From: Bordetella ansorpii
GTDB taxonomy: Bacteria > Pseudomonadota > Gammaproteobacteria > Burkholderiales > Burkholderiaceae_B
DNA: 64,000 nucleotides
Assembly: GCF_900078315.1 (NCBI RefSeq)
Contig: NZ_FKBS01000025.1
Coordinates: 248,001 to 312,000 of the forward strand
Direction: 5' to 3'
A model generated the notes under the pieces. The model saw only the letters and a program-made list of their open reading frames with translations, searched no databases and was not told the origin of the DNA. The translations under genes were made by a program, and so were the position numbers. Every line of letters begins with the position of its first letter. The first letter of the stretch is position 1. Shown in pieces: positions 10,312 through 19,825 of the stretch.

Positions 10312-11532
10312 TTACATCACCATCTGGTTCATCTCGATGATAGGCAGCATGATGGCCAGCACGATGGTGAGCACTACCCCACCCATCACCAAAATCATCA
10401 GCGGCTCGAGCATCGCGGTCATGACCATGACGCGCTGTGCCACATGGCGGGATAAAGTTTCCGCAGTTCGTTGCAACATGGGCACCAATGTTCCTGATTT
10501 CTCCCCGTTGGCGACGTAGCGAACGAGCACGGGCGGGAAGGTCTTTCTTGTTTTATTTTGTAACCGCAGCGCCAGCCCCAGCGCAGCGCCTTCGCGCACC
10601 TGCGCAGTGACCGCCTCCACGCTCTGGCGCAACACTTCATTGCCCATCGTCTGGCGGGCGGCGGCCAGTGCATCGAGCAGCGACACCCCCGCATCGGTCA
10701 GAATCGCGAGGGTGGAGGCAAAGCGCGCCGTGTTCACCTCGAGCACCACCCGACCGAAGATAGGCAGCCGCAGCATGCGCGCGTGCCAGTTCAGCTTTGC
10801 TGTCGGATCCCTCAGCCACAGCCGCCACAACCAGAACGCTGCGGCCAGGCCACCCAGCGCGGCAAAGCCGTAGTCACGCAGAAAGCCGCTGAGCACCAGC
10901 ATCACCTGCGTGATGAAAGGCAAGTCCTGGCGCGCCTGCGTAAACGCAGATACCACCTGCGGGACCACGTAGCCCAGCATGAAGACGACAATGCACACCG
11001 AGATCACCATCACGATGATGGGATAGATGAAAGCCGTCACGACCTTGGCGCGCAGCGCGTTGGCCGATTCGATGTAGTCGGCCAGGCGTTCCATGACCCG
11101 GGCCAACTCGCCCGATTTCTCACCCGCGTTGACCAGTGCCCGATAGACCTCGGGAAAATCGCGAGGCCGCGACGCCAAGGCTTTGGCGAAGGGTGTACCG
11201 CTGAGCACGTCTTCGAGCACGGCAGTAAATGCGTCGCGGGTGGGCTTTTTCTCGGCTTCCTCGATGACGCCACGCAGCGCGGCTTCCAGCGGCATGCTGG
11301 CCGCGAGCATGCTGGCCATTTCTCGGGTCGCCCAGGTCAGTTCGGCATTGGAGATCCGAGGCCCGAAACGGCCACCGCCAGCATGCTTGCCAGCACCGCG
11401 CTCGGCTACCGAGATCACGACCAGCCCGCGCTTGGTCAACTGGGCGCGGACGCTGCGCTCGCTGTCGGCGTCGATCGCGCCGCGCTCGATGCGCCCGTCC
11501 ATGTCCGAGGCCTCAAACTGAAAAGACGCCAT
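10312..11532 (-). CDS. gspF: Type II secretion inner-membrane platform protein GspF
   Basis: 406 aa, the usual size for GspF. It begins MASFQFEASDMDGR, the typical GspF/PilC N-terminus, and has two T2SSF domains, each with hydrophobic segments (for example FIYPIIVMVISVCIVVFMLG and the C-terminal MILVMGGVVLTIVLAIMLP). It forms the inner-membrane platform that links the GspE ATPase to pseudopilus assembly. AAGGGG lies eight bases before the ATG. It follows gspE by 35 bp and is the last gsp gene in the operon. Confidence 0.93.
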   Translation of the reverse strand: MASFQFEASDMDGRIERGAIDADSERSVRAQLTKRGLVVISVAERGAGKHAGGGRFGPRISNAELTWATREMASMLAASMPLEAALRGVIEEAEKKPTRDAFTAVLEDVLSGTPFAKALASRPRDFPEVYRALVNAGEKSGELARVMERLADYIESANALRAKVVTAFIYPIIVMVISVCIVVFMLGYVVPQVVSAFTQARQDLPFITQVMLVLSGFLRDYGFAALGGLAAAFWLWRLWLRDPTAKLNWHARMLRLPIFGRVVLEVNTARFASTLAILTDAGVSLLDALAAARQTMGNEVLRQSVEAVTAQVREGAALGLALRLQNKTRKTFPPVLVRYVANGEKSGTLVPMLQRTAETLSRHVAQRVMVMTAMLEPLMILVMGGVVLTIVLAIMLPIIEMNQMVM

Positions 11533-11567
11533 GCGTATATCCCCTTTTTCGGACTGAGATTGCGCGT

Positions 11568-13016
11568 TTAGGCATCGCGCGTCACGCGCACGATTTCCTC
11601 GGGCGCCGTCACGCCTGCCAGTACCCAGCGCTGGCCGTCCTCTCGCATGGTGTGCATGCCTTTGGCCGCGGCGGCGACACGCATGGCCTGCTCGTCCTGC
11701 CCCTCATGGATCAACCGGCGGATGTCGTCATCGACCACGAATAGCTCGTGGATGCCGGTGCGGCCGCTGTAGCCGGTATGGTTGCAGGCCTCGCACCCGA
11801 CTGGCCGATACACGAGCTGGCCGTCCGGCGAGGTTTCGGCGCGCCGGCAGTGCGGACACAGTCGGCGTACCAGGCGCTGGGCCAGCACGCCGAGCAGTGA
11901 GGACGCGAGCAAGAACGGCTCGACGCCCATGTCGTTGAGCCGGGTGACCGCCGACACCGCATCGTTCGTGTGCAGCGTCGCCAAGACCAGGTGCCCCGTC
12001 AGCGAGGCTTGCACCGCGATCTGTGCGGTTTCCAGATCACGGATTTCGCCAATCATGATGACGTCCGGGTCTTGGCGCAGGATGGAGCGCAGCGCAGCGG
12101 CAAACGTCATGCCGATACGGCTATTGACCTGTGCCTGGCTCACGCCCGGCAAGTCGTATTCGATCGGGTCTTCGACCGTCAGGATGTTGTTGGTGCTGGC
12201 ATCGAGCCGGCCCAGCGCCGCGTACAGCGTAGTGGTCTTGCCGCTGCCCGTCGGGCCCGTCACCAACACGATGCCGTGCGGCTGATGGATCAGGCGGTCC
12301 AGCGGTTGCAGCACTGAAGGGGCCATGCCCAGCTTTTCGAGGTTCAGGCGCCCCGCCTCCTTGTCCAGCAAGCGCAGCACTGCCCGCTCGCCATGCCCGG
12401 TGGGTAGCGTCGAGACGCGGATATCAATCGGGCGCCCGCCTACCCGAAGCGCAATCCGGCCGTCCTGCGGCAGACGCTTCTCGGCGATATCGAGAGTTGC
12501 CATGATCTTGATGCGCGAGATCAAGGCGGCGTGCAGCCCACGGTTGGGCGAGACGACATCGCGCAATGCCCCGTCCACCCGATAGCGCACGATGGAATGG
12601 GTTTCGAAGGGCTCGATGTGAATATCGCTGGCCCCATCGCGCGCGGCCTGGGTGAACAGCGCGTTGATCATGCGGATGACCGGAGCACCGTCCTGGGCGT
12701 CGAGCAGGTCCATAACCTCAGGGATGTCCTGCATGAGGCGATCCAGGTCCAGATCGCTTTCAGCCGCGCCAACGACGGCTGCGGCATCGCCCGCGTCGGA
12801 ATAGCTGGCCGCCAGCAAAGCTTCCAGCTCGGCATCGGCGACGATCTCGACGCGGGCCACCTCGAATTGACGCTTGGCCTCGATGATGGCCCAACTGGGG
12901 GTGCTGTCGCTGATGGTGAGCACGGTTGCATCGTCAGCGGCGCGCAGGACCATACGGTGGGCGCGTGCCCAAGCGTAGGGCAGCGACAGGTGACGATCCG
13001 GTGCGGGCGCATTCAT
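11568..13016 (-). CDS. gspE: Type II secretion ATPase GspE
   Basis: 482 aa, a hexameric ATPase powering pseudopilus assembly. Visible motifs are Walker A GPTGSGKT (about residues 254-261), an Asp-box region ([14 protein letters not shown]), Walker [11 protein letters not shown] (about 318-327), a His-box ([10 protein letters not shown]) and a zinc-binding CPHC...CEAC pair (Cys 387, 390, 408, 411). Its ATG overlaps the gspD stop as ATGA, so translation is coupled. The N-terminal domain is comparatively short, as in Hxc/Xcp-type members. Confidence 0.94.
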   Translation of the reverse strand: MNAPAPDRHLSLPYAWARAHRMVLRAADDATVLTISDSTPSWAIIEAKRQFEVARVEIVADAELEALLAASYSDAGDAAAVVGAAESDLDLDRLMQDIPEVMDLLDAQDGAPVIRMINALFTQAARDGASDIHIEPFETHSIVRYRVDGALRDVVSPNRGLHAALISRIKIMATLDIAEKRLPQDGRIALRVGGRPIDIRVSTLPTGHGERAVLRLLDKEAGRLNLEKLGMAPSVLQPLDRLIHQPHGIVLVTGPTGSGKTTTLYAALGRLDASTNNILTVEDPIEYDLPGVSQAQVNSRIGMTFAAALRSILRQDPDVIMIGEIRDLETAQIAVQASLTGHLVLATLHTNDAVSAVTRLNDMGVEPFLLASSLLGVLAQRLVRRLCPHCRRAETSPDGQLVYRPVGCEACNHTGYSGRTGIHELFVVDDDIRRLIHEGQDEQAMRVAAAAKGMHTMREDGQRWVLAGVTAPEEIVRVTRDA

Positions 13017-15892
13017 GGCTCGACAGCCAACTCGGGCTGGTACCCCAGTTCACGCAGCAGTTGGACGGCGGTATCGACGGCCTGCGGATCACGCGACACA
13101 TCAGTGCGGACCACGTAGCCCATGCCGCCAGGTCCGACCATCGTATAGGCCTTCAGGCCACTGATCCGCGCGCGCTCGGCAATCGTTTCAGCGTCGGCTT
13201 GCGAAGACTCGTTGCCAAACTGCAAGACCGTCACGTTCGGTTTGGCTTGGCCATACAGCGTGCCTGGGTCGGTTGCGACGGCCAGCCCCTGCGGCAAGCG
13301 CGTGCGCACGATGTCTTCCTCACGGGGCTGTGTCTGCGACGGCACTTGATGCACTTGAGACTCGGACTGCATCGTGGGCGGCACCAGCTCGCGCGTCTTG
13401 TCCCAACTCTGGGGTCGCAGATCGTAGTCGGCATTGCCTCGCACGGCGGCCGGCACATCCGGGGGCGGCAGAATCGGCGCGTTCATGTCGGGAAGGGCCC
13501 AGTGCTGGCCGGGCTGCACACGCGCTTGCGCGCGTCGCATGAAGTCGTACCGATCTTGGGTCAGACCGCGGCCCGCTGCAGCGTTCCGAATAATGTACGG
13601 TCGCAGAAACACCATGAGATTAGTCTTGGTGCGCTGGCGCCGGTCGTACTGGAACAGCTTGCCCAGCAAAGGAATGTCGCCCAGTATCGGCACCGAATCG
13701 ACACCGGTCGTCACGCTATCTTCAAGCAGGCCGCCGAGCACCATGATCTGCCCATCGTCCAGCAGCACGCTGGTCTCGATGGCGCGCTTGTTGGTCACGA
13801 TACCGCCCGCATTGCTCGAGGCCGCAGAATCGATATTGGAGACCTCTTGGTAGATGTCGAGCTGAATGGTGCCGCCTTCGGACACCTGTGGCCGGATATT
13901 GAGCATGAGCCCGATATCTTCCCGCTCGATGGTCTGGAACGGGTTGTTGCTGCCTCCGCCACCGTCGGTCACGTACTGGCCAGAGATGAACGGCACGGTC
14001 TGGCCGACCATGATGCTGGCCTTTTCATTGTCCAGCGTCAGAAGATTGGGCGTGGACAAGATATTGGCGCCGCCGTCCGTTTGCAAGGCGCGCGCCAACA
14101 AGCGCAGGTTGGCAACCTCGCCGACACCGGGCAGGGTGATGGATCCGTTCATGATGCCCAGGTTCAGGCCGCCCGGCAGCGCATCGATCGTCGTGCTGGC
14201 GTTGGCATTGAAGCCCGTGCCATCGAAGTTGGCGCCGCCGAAAAAGCCGCGCCGCCCGCCCGTCATCCACTGGATGCCCAGTTCCGCCGCATTGCTCTCG
14301 GTGACCTCCACGATCAAGCTCTCGACCAGCACCTGCGCTCGCCTCTGGTCCAGCAAATCGATCATCTTGCGCAGGCCGCGGTAGACGGGCTCGGGTGCGG
14401 CGATCAGCAGTGTGTTGGTCGTAGCATCGGCCTGCACCGTCGCACCTCCGGCAGAGAACGCGGTCATGTCGCTGCCCGACGCGCCGGTTTGCGCCCCGCT
14501 CGCGCTACTGCCGGATGCCCCGCTCAGGCCGCTACCCGTGCGCGTTCCGCTGGACTGGCTACCGCTGTTGCTACTACCTTGCGAACCACTGGTATTACTG
14601 CCCGAACTAGAACGGTTGCCGCCGCCCGCACCGCCAATCCCCGAGTTCATTCCGCCGCCGCCCAGCGCAGCGCGAGCGGCTTGGTCGCCCGTGCCCATCT
14701 CCATGCCCAGGCCGCCCGATTCGCCCGTCAGCAGACCGCGCAGCACGTTGGACAAATGCAAGGCACGTGCATTGCGCAGGTACACCACATGGAGATTGCC
14801 GGGCTCGACCTGGGAGTCGTCCAGCTTCTCGATCAGTTCGCGGGCCAGACGGACCCGCTCAGGGCTGCTCGCGCGCACCACGACACTATTGCCACGCGGC
14901 TCGGCCACAACGACGATGCGCTGATTGGGATTGTTCCCCTCGCCTTCGAGCAAATCCGAGGCCATCGCGGCGATGTCCACGGCGATGCCGTTGCGCAGGC
15001 GGATGACATCGGTGTTTAGCGACGCGGGGGTATCGATCCTCGATATGATGCGCGCGATCCGATCAATGTTCTCAACGTAGTCGGTCACGACCACCGTATT
15101 GTTGTTGGGATAGGCCGTGACGGGGTTGTTGGGCGAGACCATCGGACGGATCACCTGAACCATCGCCTCGGCGCTTTCGTAGCTCAAGCGAAACGTGCGG
15201 GTAACCAGACCGCCCTGCCCGCCTGCTGCGGACGCTTCGGCGCCGGTCGTGTCTAATACCCGTCCGCCCTGCAGCTTGGCATCGGCCTCGGGCATGACCC
15301 GAGTCACTTCGCCGACTTCGACGATAGCGAACCCCTGCATGCGCAACGCGCCTTGCAGCATCTGGAGCGCCACCGCCGGCGTGACGGGCTGCTCGGAGAC
15401 CAGTGTCAGCTCCCCTTTCACTCGCGGATCGACCAGGAAGTTGCGGCCGGTGAACCGTGCCAACACGCGAAGTACCGTCGGCAGATCAGCGCCCACGAAG
15501 TTCAGGCTTACCCGTTCGTCGTCGCTGGCTTGTGCGTTGGTTTGCGCGGTTGGCTGCCGGGCCGGTGTGGAAACCGAACCGGCAGCCGGCCCGCTTGCGG
15601 GACGCACGGCTGGGACCGAGGCGTTACGCCGGGGCGGCAAGGGCCGCGGCGCCTGCGGGGATGGCTGCGAGAGTGCGTTCGCACGCTCCTCGAGTTCGCG
15701 GCGTCGTTGTTCGTCTTCTACCGCGGCCGGCAACTGGCCGGCACGCGCGGCAGCGGCATTGATCAGGGGAGCACGCTCCGGTGCGCTCGGTGTCGAGTTT
15801 TGCGTTGCGCACCCGGCCAGCCCGAAGGATACCGCCAACCCCACCACTACGTTTCTCGCGTGCGGGCTGCGAAGGCGACGTTGGCTGCTCAT
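13013..15892 (-). CDS. gspD: Type II secretion secretin GspD, predicted lipoprotein (liposecretin)
   Basis: 959 aa from the ATG at 15892, which overlaps the gspM stop (ATGA). The N-terminus is a lipoprotein signal with lipobox LAGC (Cys28), followed by Ala, compatible with outer-membrane sorting. N0-N3 domains follow, with a long Gly/Ser linker inside the N3 region. The secretin core includes VPFISGQYV and [14 protein letters not shown]. About 190 residues follow the core, Pro-rich first and then a compact end ([18 protein letters not shown] to the C-terminus) that resembles a SPOR-like fold. Secretins normally need a pilotin; a self-lipidated secretin is the hallmark of HxcQ in Pseudomonas. 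A longer upstream reading frame exists but lies inside gspM. Confidence 0.93.
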   Translation of the reverse strand: MSSQRRLRSPHARNVVVGLAVSFGLAGCATQNSTPSAPERAPLINAAAARAGQLPAAVEDEQRRRELEERANALSQPSPQAPRPLPPRRNASVPAVRPASGPAAGSVSTPARQPTAQTNAQASDDERVSLNFVGADLPTVLRVLARFTGRNFLVDPRVKGELTLVSEQPVTPAVALQMLQGALRMQGFAIVEVGEVTRVMPEADAKLQGGRVLDTTGAEASAAGGQGGLVTRTFRLSYESAEAMVQVIRPMVSPNNPVTAYPNNNTVVVTDYVENIDRIARIISRIDTPASLNTDVIRLRNGIAVDIAAMASDLLEGEGNNPNQRIVVVAEPRGNSVVVRASSPERVRLARELIEKLDDSQVEPGNLHVVYLRNARALHLSNVLRGLLTGESGGLGMEMGTGDQAARAALGGGGMNSGIGGAGGGNRSSSGSNTSGSQGSSNSGSQSSGTRTGSGLSGASGSSASGAQTGASGSDMTAFSAGGATVQADATTNTLLIAAPEPVYRGLRKMIDLLDQRRAQVLVESLIVEVTESNAAELGIQWMTGGRRGFFGGANFDGTGFNANASTTIDALPGGLNLGIMNGSITLPGVGEVANLRLLARALQTDGGANILSTPNLLTLDNEKASIMVGQTVPFISGQYVTDGGGGSNNPFQTIEREDIGLMLNIRPQVSEGGTIQLDIYQEVSNIDSAASSNAGGIVTNKRAIETSVLLDDGQIMVLGGLLEDSVTTGVDSVPILGDIPLLGKLFQYDRRQRTKTNLMVFLRPYIIRNAAAGRGLTQDRYDFMRRAQARVQPGQHWALPDMNAPILPPPDVPAAVRGNADYDLRPQSWDKTRELVPPTMQSESQVHQVPSQTQPREEDIVRTRLPQGLAVATDPGTLYGQAKPNVTVLQFGNESSQADAETIAERARISGLKAYTMVGPGGMGYVVRTDVSRDPQAVDTAVQLLRELGYQPELAVEP

Positions 15893-16566
15893 CGTGTCGG
15901 TTCCTGGTTTGATGTGTCGGCCGGCGCAGGCGTCATGGCGGCGCCGAGCGTCAGGGTGGCATTGACCCGCCCCGCAGGCGGCGCGGGCAGGGAGAGATCT
16001 TGCGTGTCGTCGTTGGGATCGGGCTGCTCGATGCGCAGTTGGGTGATCTTGCCGCCTGTTTGCGGCAGCCCTCGCAACAGCCAGTCCATCAACGCCGTGG
16101 CGTCGACGTCCTCGACAGTGATCTGCCAAGCCGTAGCATCCTGTCCTTGCACCGGCGGCACTGCGGCCGCCAGCATGTAGGCACCTGCTAGCGGCGTGGC
16201 ATCCAGGTTGTTTCGGATCGTCTTTTCATCGAGCCGGCCGGCTAACGTATCCGAGGCCTTGAAGGAAGCAGGTGGCTTGTCGGCCAGCACTGCCTCGAGC
16301 GCAGCCTGCTGCGAACGCAAGCGCGGCAATTCCGTCTTCCAGTGGGACAGTGCTGCGAGCGGAGGCGAAATCAGCAACATCCAGCACGCGACTGTCACGA
16401 CAGTCACTACGCAGACGATCAGAAGGCTTCGTTCTCTCGGCGTATAGCCGCGCCATTGCGCGAGAAGCTGCGCATGCAGGCTGTTCAGCCTGGCTTGCGT
16501 CGCGGGAGAGAGCCTTATTGCGCGGCCGCGCGACAGACGCCAGCTATCGCGCAGCCAGGCTTTCAT
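15889..16566 (-). CDS. gspM: Type II secretion inner-membrane protein GspM
   Basis: 225 aa with one N-terminal transmembrane segment (about residues 46-67, rich in Val) and a periplasmic domain, the usual GspM layout. It interacts with GspL in the platform. Identification rests on its place between gspL and gspD, its size and its topology, because GspM sequences diverge strongly. The start overlaps the gspL stop and its end overlaps gspD. Confidence 0.82.
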   Translation of the reverse strand: MKAWLRDSWRLSRGRAIRLSPATQARLNSLHAQLLAQWRGYTPRERSLLIVCVVTVVTVACWMLLISPPLAALSHWKTELPRLRSQQAALEAVLADKPPASFKASDTLAGRLDEKTIRNNLDATPLAGAYMLAAAVPPVQGQDATAWQITVEDVDATALMDWLLRGLPQTGGKITQLRIEQPDPNDDTQDLSLPAPPAGRVNATLTLGAAMTPAPADTSNQEPTR

Positions 16567-17783
16567 TGCCCGCCTTCCTCGGGCTCAGCGGGACGCACCA
16601 CCCAGCCCTTGTCTCCTTCCTGCTGACCCCGCAGGCCAGCCTGCAAGATCGCTTCGGTCCAGTCCGGTTGCGATCCTTCTTTGGCGGGCGCAGCATCGGG
16701 TTCCAACTCAAGGTGCAATATGCCCGGCTCGTAACGCAGCGTCCGAATGTCGCCCGCCGCAAATCCTGCATGCTCGGCAAGAATGGCGACCATCCCGCCG
16801 AACTCCGCCCTGGCTGCATTCGTGACGGCTTGCTGTTGGGCGTCACGCAGTTGCCGGGCTTGCTGCAACGGGTTCAGGCCCGAGCCGGCGCCGGGGAACT
16901 CGGCACGCACTCGGTCAACCATCGCACGGTTGATCTCGCGTCCCTCCGAAGCCAGGACTGCGGCGTACAAGTTCAGCCCTAACAGCCAGACGGCAACCGC
17001 ACCGACCCAGACGAGAGCCGGGCGTCGCCAAGCGCCAGCGGTGCCGGCGTCTCGATCGTCGGCGCGCAAGCATGCCCATGTTGGAATGCCCCCTGCCCAC
17101 CCTTGGACGACGGGCATCATTGTCGCGGCTGCCGTGTGCTGCGCATTCCAGGCTTGGGGCAGTTCATGAACCCATGACACGTCACCTGGCTGATGGCGCG
17201 CCAACAAGCGGCTGATGGCCGCTTCGGTGCTTTCTTCCACGATTGGATGCACAAAGCCGGAGGTCCCTGTGCGCACAACGATGTACCCTTCGGCGTGCAG
17301 CCATGCCGTCCACGGCGATACCTGCCCGGCAACAGCGACAGCCGGCGCTGGCGCGGGGTGCGCGAGGCAGAATGGCGCCGGGACGAACACCGCCGGACCG
17401 AAACCCAATGCGAGAAGCCGCTTTGAGGCATCTCGCAGAACCTGTTCATTGGCCCAGACAACTGGCACCAGTCCGTTGGATAGGCGCGGCCCATGCGAGG
17501 CGACAACTGTCGCCCGGCCGGCCAGAACAAGGCCATCGATAACCCCGCCCATCGCCTGGCGCAGCTTGCTGGGGGGCAACGGAGGCATGCGCACCTCGGT
17601 AATGGTGGCGTCCGTGGGGTGCAAGATGGCCTGTAGCGATGTGCCCGGCCAGCGGCTCGCCAAGTCGGTCAACGTAGCTTGGCCGGCTTCAGCCGCGCCT
17701 CGCTTGTCAAAGCGCACGAAAGGAATGGCCGCCTGCGGGTCCAATGTGGCAAGCCGTGGCAGGAGCAAGCGCAGAATCGTCAT
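16563..17783 (-). CDS. gspL: Type II secretion assembly-platform protein GspL
   Basis: 406 aa. An actin-like cytoplasmic domain (residues 1 to about 250) is followed by one transmembrane segment (about 256-277, WVGAVAVWLLGLNLYAAVLA) and a periplasmic ferredoxin-like domain, as in GspL, which docks GspE to the membrane. Its start overlaps the gspK stop and its end overlaps gspM, so the genes are translationally coupled. Confidence 0.88.
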   Translation of the reverse strand: MTILRLLLPRLATLDPQAAIPFVRFDKRGAAEAGQATLTDLASRWPGTSLQAILHPTDATITEVRMPPLPPSKLRQAMGGVIDGLVLAGRATVVASHGPRLSNGLVPVVWANEQVLRDASKRLLALGFGPAVFVPAPFCLAHPAPAPAVAVAGQVSPWTAWLHAEGYIVVRTGTSGFVHPIVEESTEAAISRLLARHQPGDVSWVHELPQAWNAQHTAAATMMPVVQGWAGGIPTWACLRADDRDAGTAGAWRRPALVWVGAVAVWLLGLNLYAAVLASEGREINRAMVDRVRAEFPGAGSGLNPLQQARQLRDAQQQAVTNAARAEFGGMVAILAEHAGFAAGDIRTLRYEPGILHLELEPDAAPAKEGSQPDWTEAILQAGLRGQQEGDKGWVVRPAEPEEGGQ

Positions 17784-18859
17784 ACGCCCTCCCGCGACCA
17801 GACGACTGTGGGTTGCCCAGTGCGAGGACGCTCAAGCAAGGCCTGGTAGAGAATGCGTTGCGGGCCTGAGCGCGCGACGGCATGCAGCGAGAAATAGCTG
17901 CTTCGGACGGCGACTTGCGCGGTGCGGATCTGCAAGTCTTTCTGGTTTTGCCGCAGACGGTTGACAAGGTCGCCTCGAGAGACGAACCATTGGCCCTGGT
18001 CGCGGCTGCGCACCAGTTCACGGGCCGATTGCAGCGAGAGACCTTCAATGACCGCAGCCAAGACCTCGGGCGTAGCAGTATTGGCATTGACGAGCACCGG
18101 CGAAGGCAGCACCGTCACAAATGGCCGAAGGCGCTCGATCGCGCTGCGCTCCACACCGGGTACCTCGATCAAGTCGTCAATGCTGCGGATCATGGGCGCG
18201 CGCGCCACTGCGGGAAGGGCCAGGGCAGCAGCGCGACTAGGTTGCGCCTGGTTGCCCGCGGCGGTCTCGCCCGCAGATTCAGCCTCACCCTGGTTTTCTT
18301 CGCTAGCGCTGGGTTCGTTCTGGCTGAGCCTGGGCAACGCAATGAGCATGCGCCATACGATCCTGTCCGCCGTCTGAGCAGGCACGCCCAACTGAGCGCA
18401 TAGGCGTTTGAAGGCATCGACCGCCGCAAGATCAACACCATTGGGACGGGCGAATGAGCGCAGATTGAATTTGCTTTGCTCGTCTTCAAGGCGCCCGGAA
18501 TACAGCATTGCACCGCCCGCTTGTTCAGGCAGGCCAAAGCGCCAGTCCACCAACGGCTGCGCCCAGGCGGCATCGAGCCGCGTGACCGCGTTGGCGCTCG
18601 CGTCCTCCACCAGCACGCGTTGCGCCCACGCCAATCCGCTTTGAAGTACCCACCTTGCGTGTATGCGGGTCTGGTCGCTTTGGGCCGTGCGCAGTTGCGC
18701 CGACTGTTGGTGCAAGAGCTGGACGACGATGATGGTGACAGCAGCAACCACCAGCAGTGCGCTGACCACTGCCATGCCACGTTGGCGCGCCACGATCGCA
18801 CTGGCCGGATGACAACGAGCGTCCCTGTCCTGGCCGCGGATCGTTTCGCACGTGGCCAT
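17780..18859 (-). CDS. gspK: Type II secretion minor pseudopilin GspK
   Basis: About 359 aa. A type-III-like prepilin signal, RQRG followed by MAVVSALLVVAAVTIIVV, predicts cleavage after Gly28. The residue at +5 is not Glu, as is usual for GspK. The large C-terminal domain has helix-hairpin-helix-like segments (IDDLIEVPGV and a second copy near LVNANTATPEVL), typical of GspK. It sits at the pseudopilus tip. The ATG at 18859 overlaps the gspG TGA; a GTG at 18862 is an alternative. Confidence 0.9.
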   Translation of the reverse strand: MATCETIRGQDRDARCHPASAIVARQRGMAVVSALLVVAAVTIIVVQLLHQQSAQLRTAQSDQTRIHARWVLQSGLAWAQRVLVEDASANAVTRLDAAWAQPLVDWRFGLPEQAGGAMLYSGRLEDEQSKFNLRSFARPNGVDLAAVDAFKRLCAQLGVPAQTADRIVWRMLIALPRLSQNEPSASEENQGEAESAGETAAGNQAQPSRAAALALPAVARAPMIRSIDDLIEVPGVERSAIERLRPFVTVLPSPVLVNANTATPEVLAAVIEGLSLQSARELVRSRDQGQWFVSRGDLVNRLRQNQKDLQIRTAQVAVRSSYFSLHAVARSGPQRILYQALLERPRTGQPTVVWSREGV

Positions 18860-19308
18860 CACAACAGCCAGGATCCGATGTCAGCGTCCAACCCGTCACC
18901 GCCAGGTTGGCTATCGGCACCAAACGACCAGACGTCGATCTCGCCGTTCACACCGGGATTTTGGTATTGGTAGGGGTTGCCCCATCCGTCCGAAGGCAAG
19001 CGCTCTAGGTATCGCTGCCAGTTGTTGGGACGCGGGCCGTTCTTGGGCTGCTCGATCAACGCTCCCAGCCCCTGCTCCGAGGAAGGATAGCGACCGTTGT
19101 CGAGCCGGTAGAGCTTGAGCGCCTGCATGATGGCCGCGATGTCCTGCCGTGCGGCCGTGACCCGCGCCTGATCTGGACGGCTCATGAGGTTGGGCACGAC
19201 AAGGGCCGCAAGGATACCCATGATGACTACTACCACCATGATCTCGATGAGGCTGAAACCTGCTTGTCTGCCCTTGCGGCAATGGGGTGACCGTCGTTTC
19301 AAGTCCAT
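18859..19308 (-). CDS. gspG: Type II secretion major pseudopilin GspG
   Basis: 149 aa. The leader RKGRQAG is followed by FSLIEIMVVVVIMGILAALV: prepilin peptidase cleavage site after Gly17, and Glu at +5. The GspG C-terminal domain includes LKLYRLDNGRYPSSEQGLGA and the Asp-rich calcium-loop region near PYQYQNPGVNGEIDVWSFG. It is the first gene of the visible gsp operon. gspH, gspI, gspJ and gspC, which usually accompany it, are absent here. Confidence 0.95.
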   Translation of the reverse strand: MDLKRRSPHCRKGRQAGFSLIEIMVVVVIMGILAALVVPNLMSRPDQARVTAARQDIAAIMQALKLYRLDNGRYPSSEQGLGALIEQPKNGPRPNNWQRYLERLPSDGWGNPYQYQNPGVNGEIDVWSFGADSQPGGDGLDADIGSWLL

Positions 19309-19601
19309 ACGCGGAAGGCTCGCTATTTAGAGGATTGCCTGTAGCGGACTTGCGATGATGGACGTGGGGTGTTTCAATGATGTGGTGAAAGATACGTAAT
19401 TCTCGGCATAATCGTCGAACTACGCACTTTCTTCATGCAATCCACTGGCATTACCTTTTATTTACCAGCTACTCGCGGTCAGCCGGAAAAATGGCTGGCT
19501 TTACGGGTCAGTTGGGCGCAGAGGCAAGCCTGGCGCAGGTTTGGCTGAGCATGCTCGAGACATGTGTGCTTGATGCAACATTTGTTGCACTAACGCCCGA
19601 G

Positions 19602-19619
19602 CTGTCGCATGACGGTCAT
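19602..19619 (+). promoter_or_regulatory. Candidate Pho box (PhoB site)
   Basis: CTGTCGC, a 4-base spacer ATGA, and CGGTCAT: two 7-mers spaced 11 bp apart that match the CTGTCAT consensus at 5/7 and 6/7. The orientation is plus, away from gspG, and no plus-strand gene follows closely, so the regulated target is unclear. The neighbouring phosphate-binding protein makes phosphate control plausible, but the match is imperfect. Confidence 0.3.
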
Positions 19620-19650
19620 ATAAAAGAAACGTGACCGAAGTAGCATAAAA

Positions 19651-19752
19651 TTTGGACCCGCGGACTCAGTTTTCATGGGCGAGCATGGCGAGGGTGGGCA
19701 CTCTTGCCAAGCTTGAGATATAGGATCACGAATACCGTCCGCGGGGTCCAAA
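19651..19752. repeat. Long-range inverted repeat flanking a 71-nt interior
   Basis: TTTGGACCCGCGGAC at 19651-19665 recurs inverted as GTCCGCGGGGTCCAAA at 19737-19752, with one extra base. It lies just beyond the diiron-enzyme gene stop. It could be a hairpin in a transcript or the ends of a tiny mobile element (MITE-like). No target-site duplication was established. Confidence 0.5.
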
Positions 19753-19825
19753 CTTTCCCACCAGCGACCGCACGGCGAGCGATAGAAGCCACGACCCGAT
19801 CAGCCAGCAGGTCCGGGCGACGGCT

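Larger units (their letters stand above)
19309..19825. other. Intergenic region upstream of gspG, no gene seen
   Basis: 517 bases, AT-richer than the gsp genes, with no convincing ORF on either strand. It holds a Pho-box-like direct repeat (19602-19619), a CGGTCA/TGACCG inverted repeat (19613-19638), and a long-range inverted repeat (19651-19665 with 19737-19752). The gspG promoter should lie here. Confidence 0.7.
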
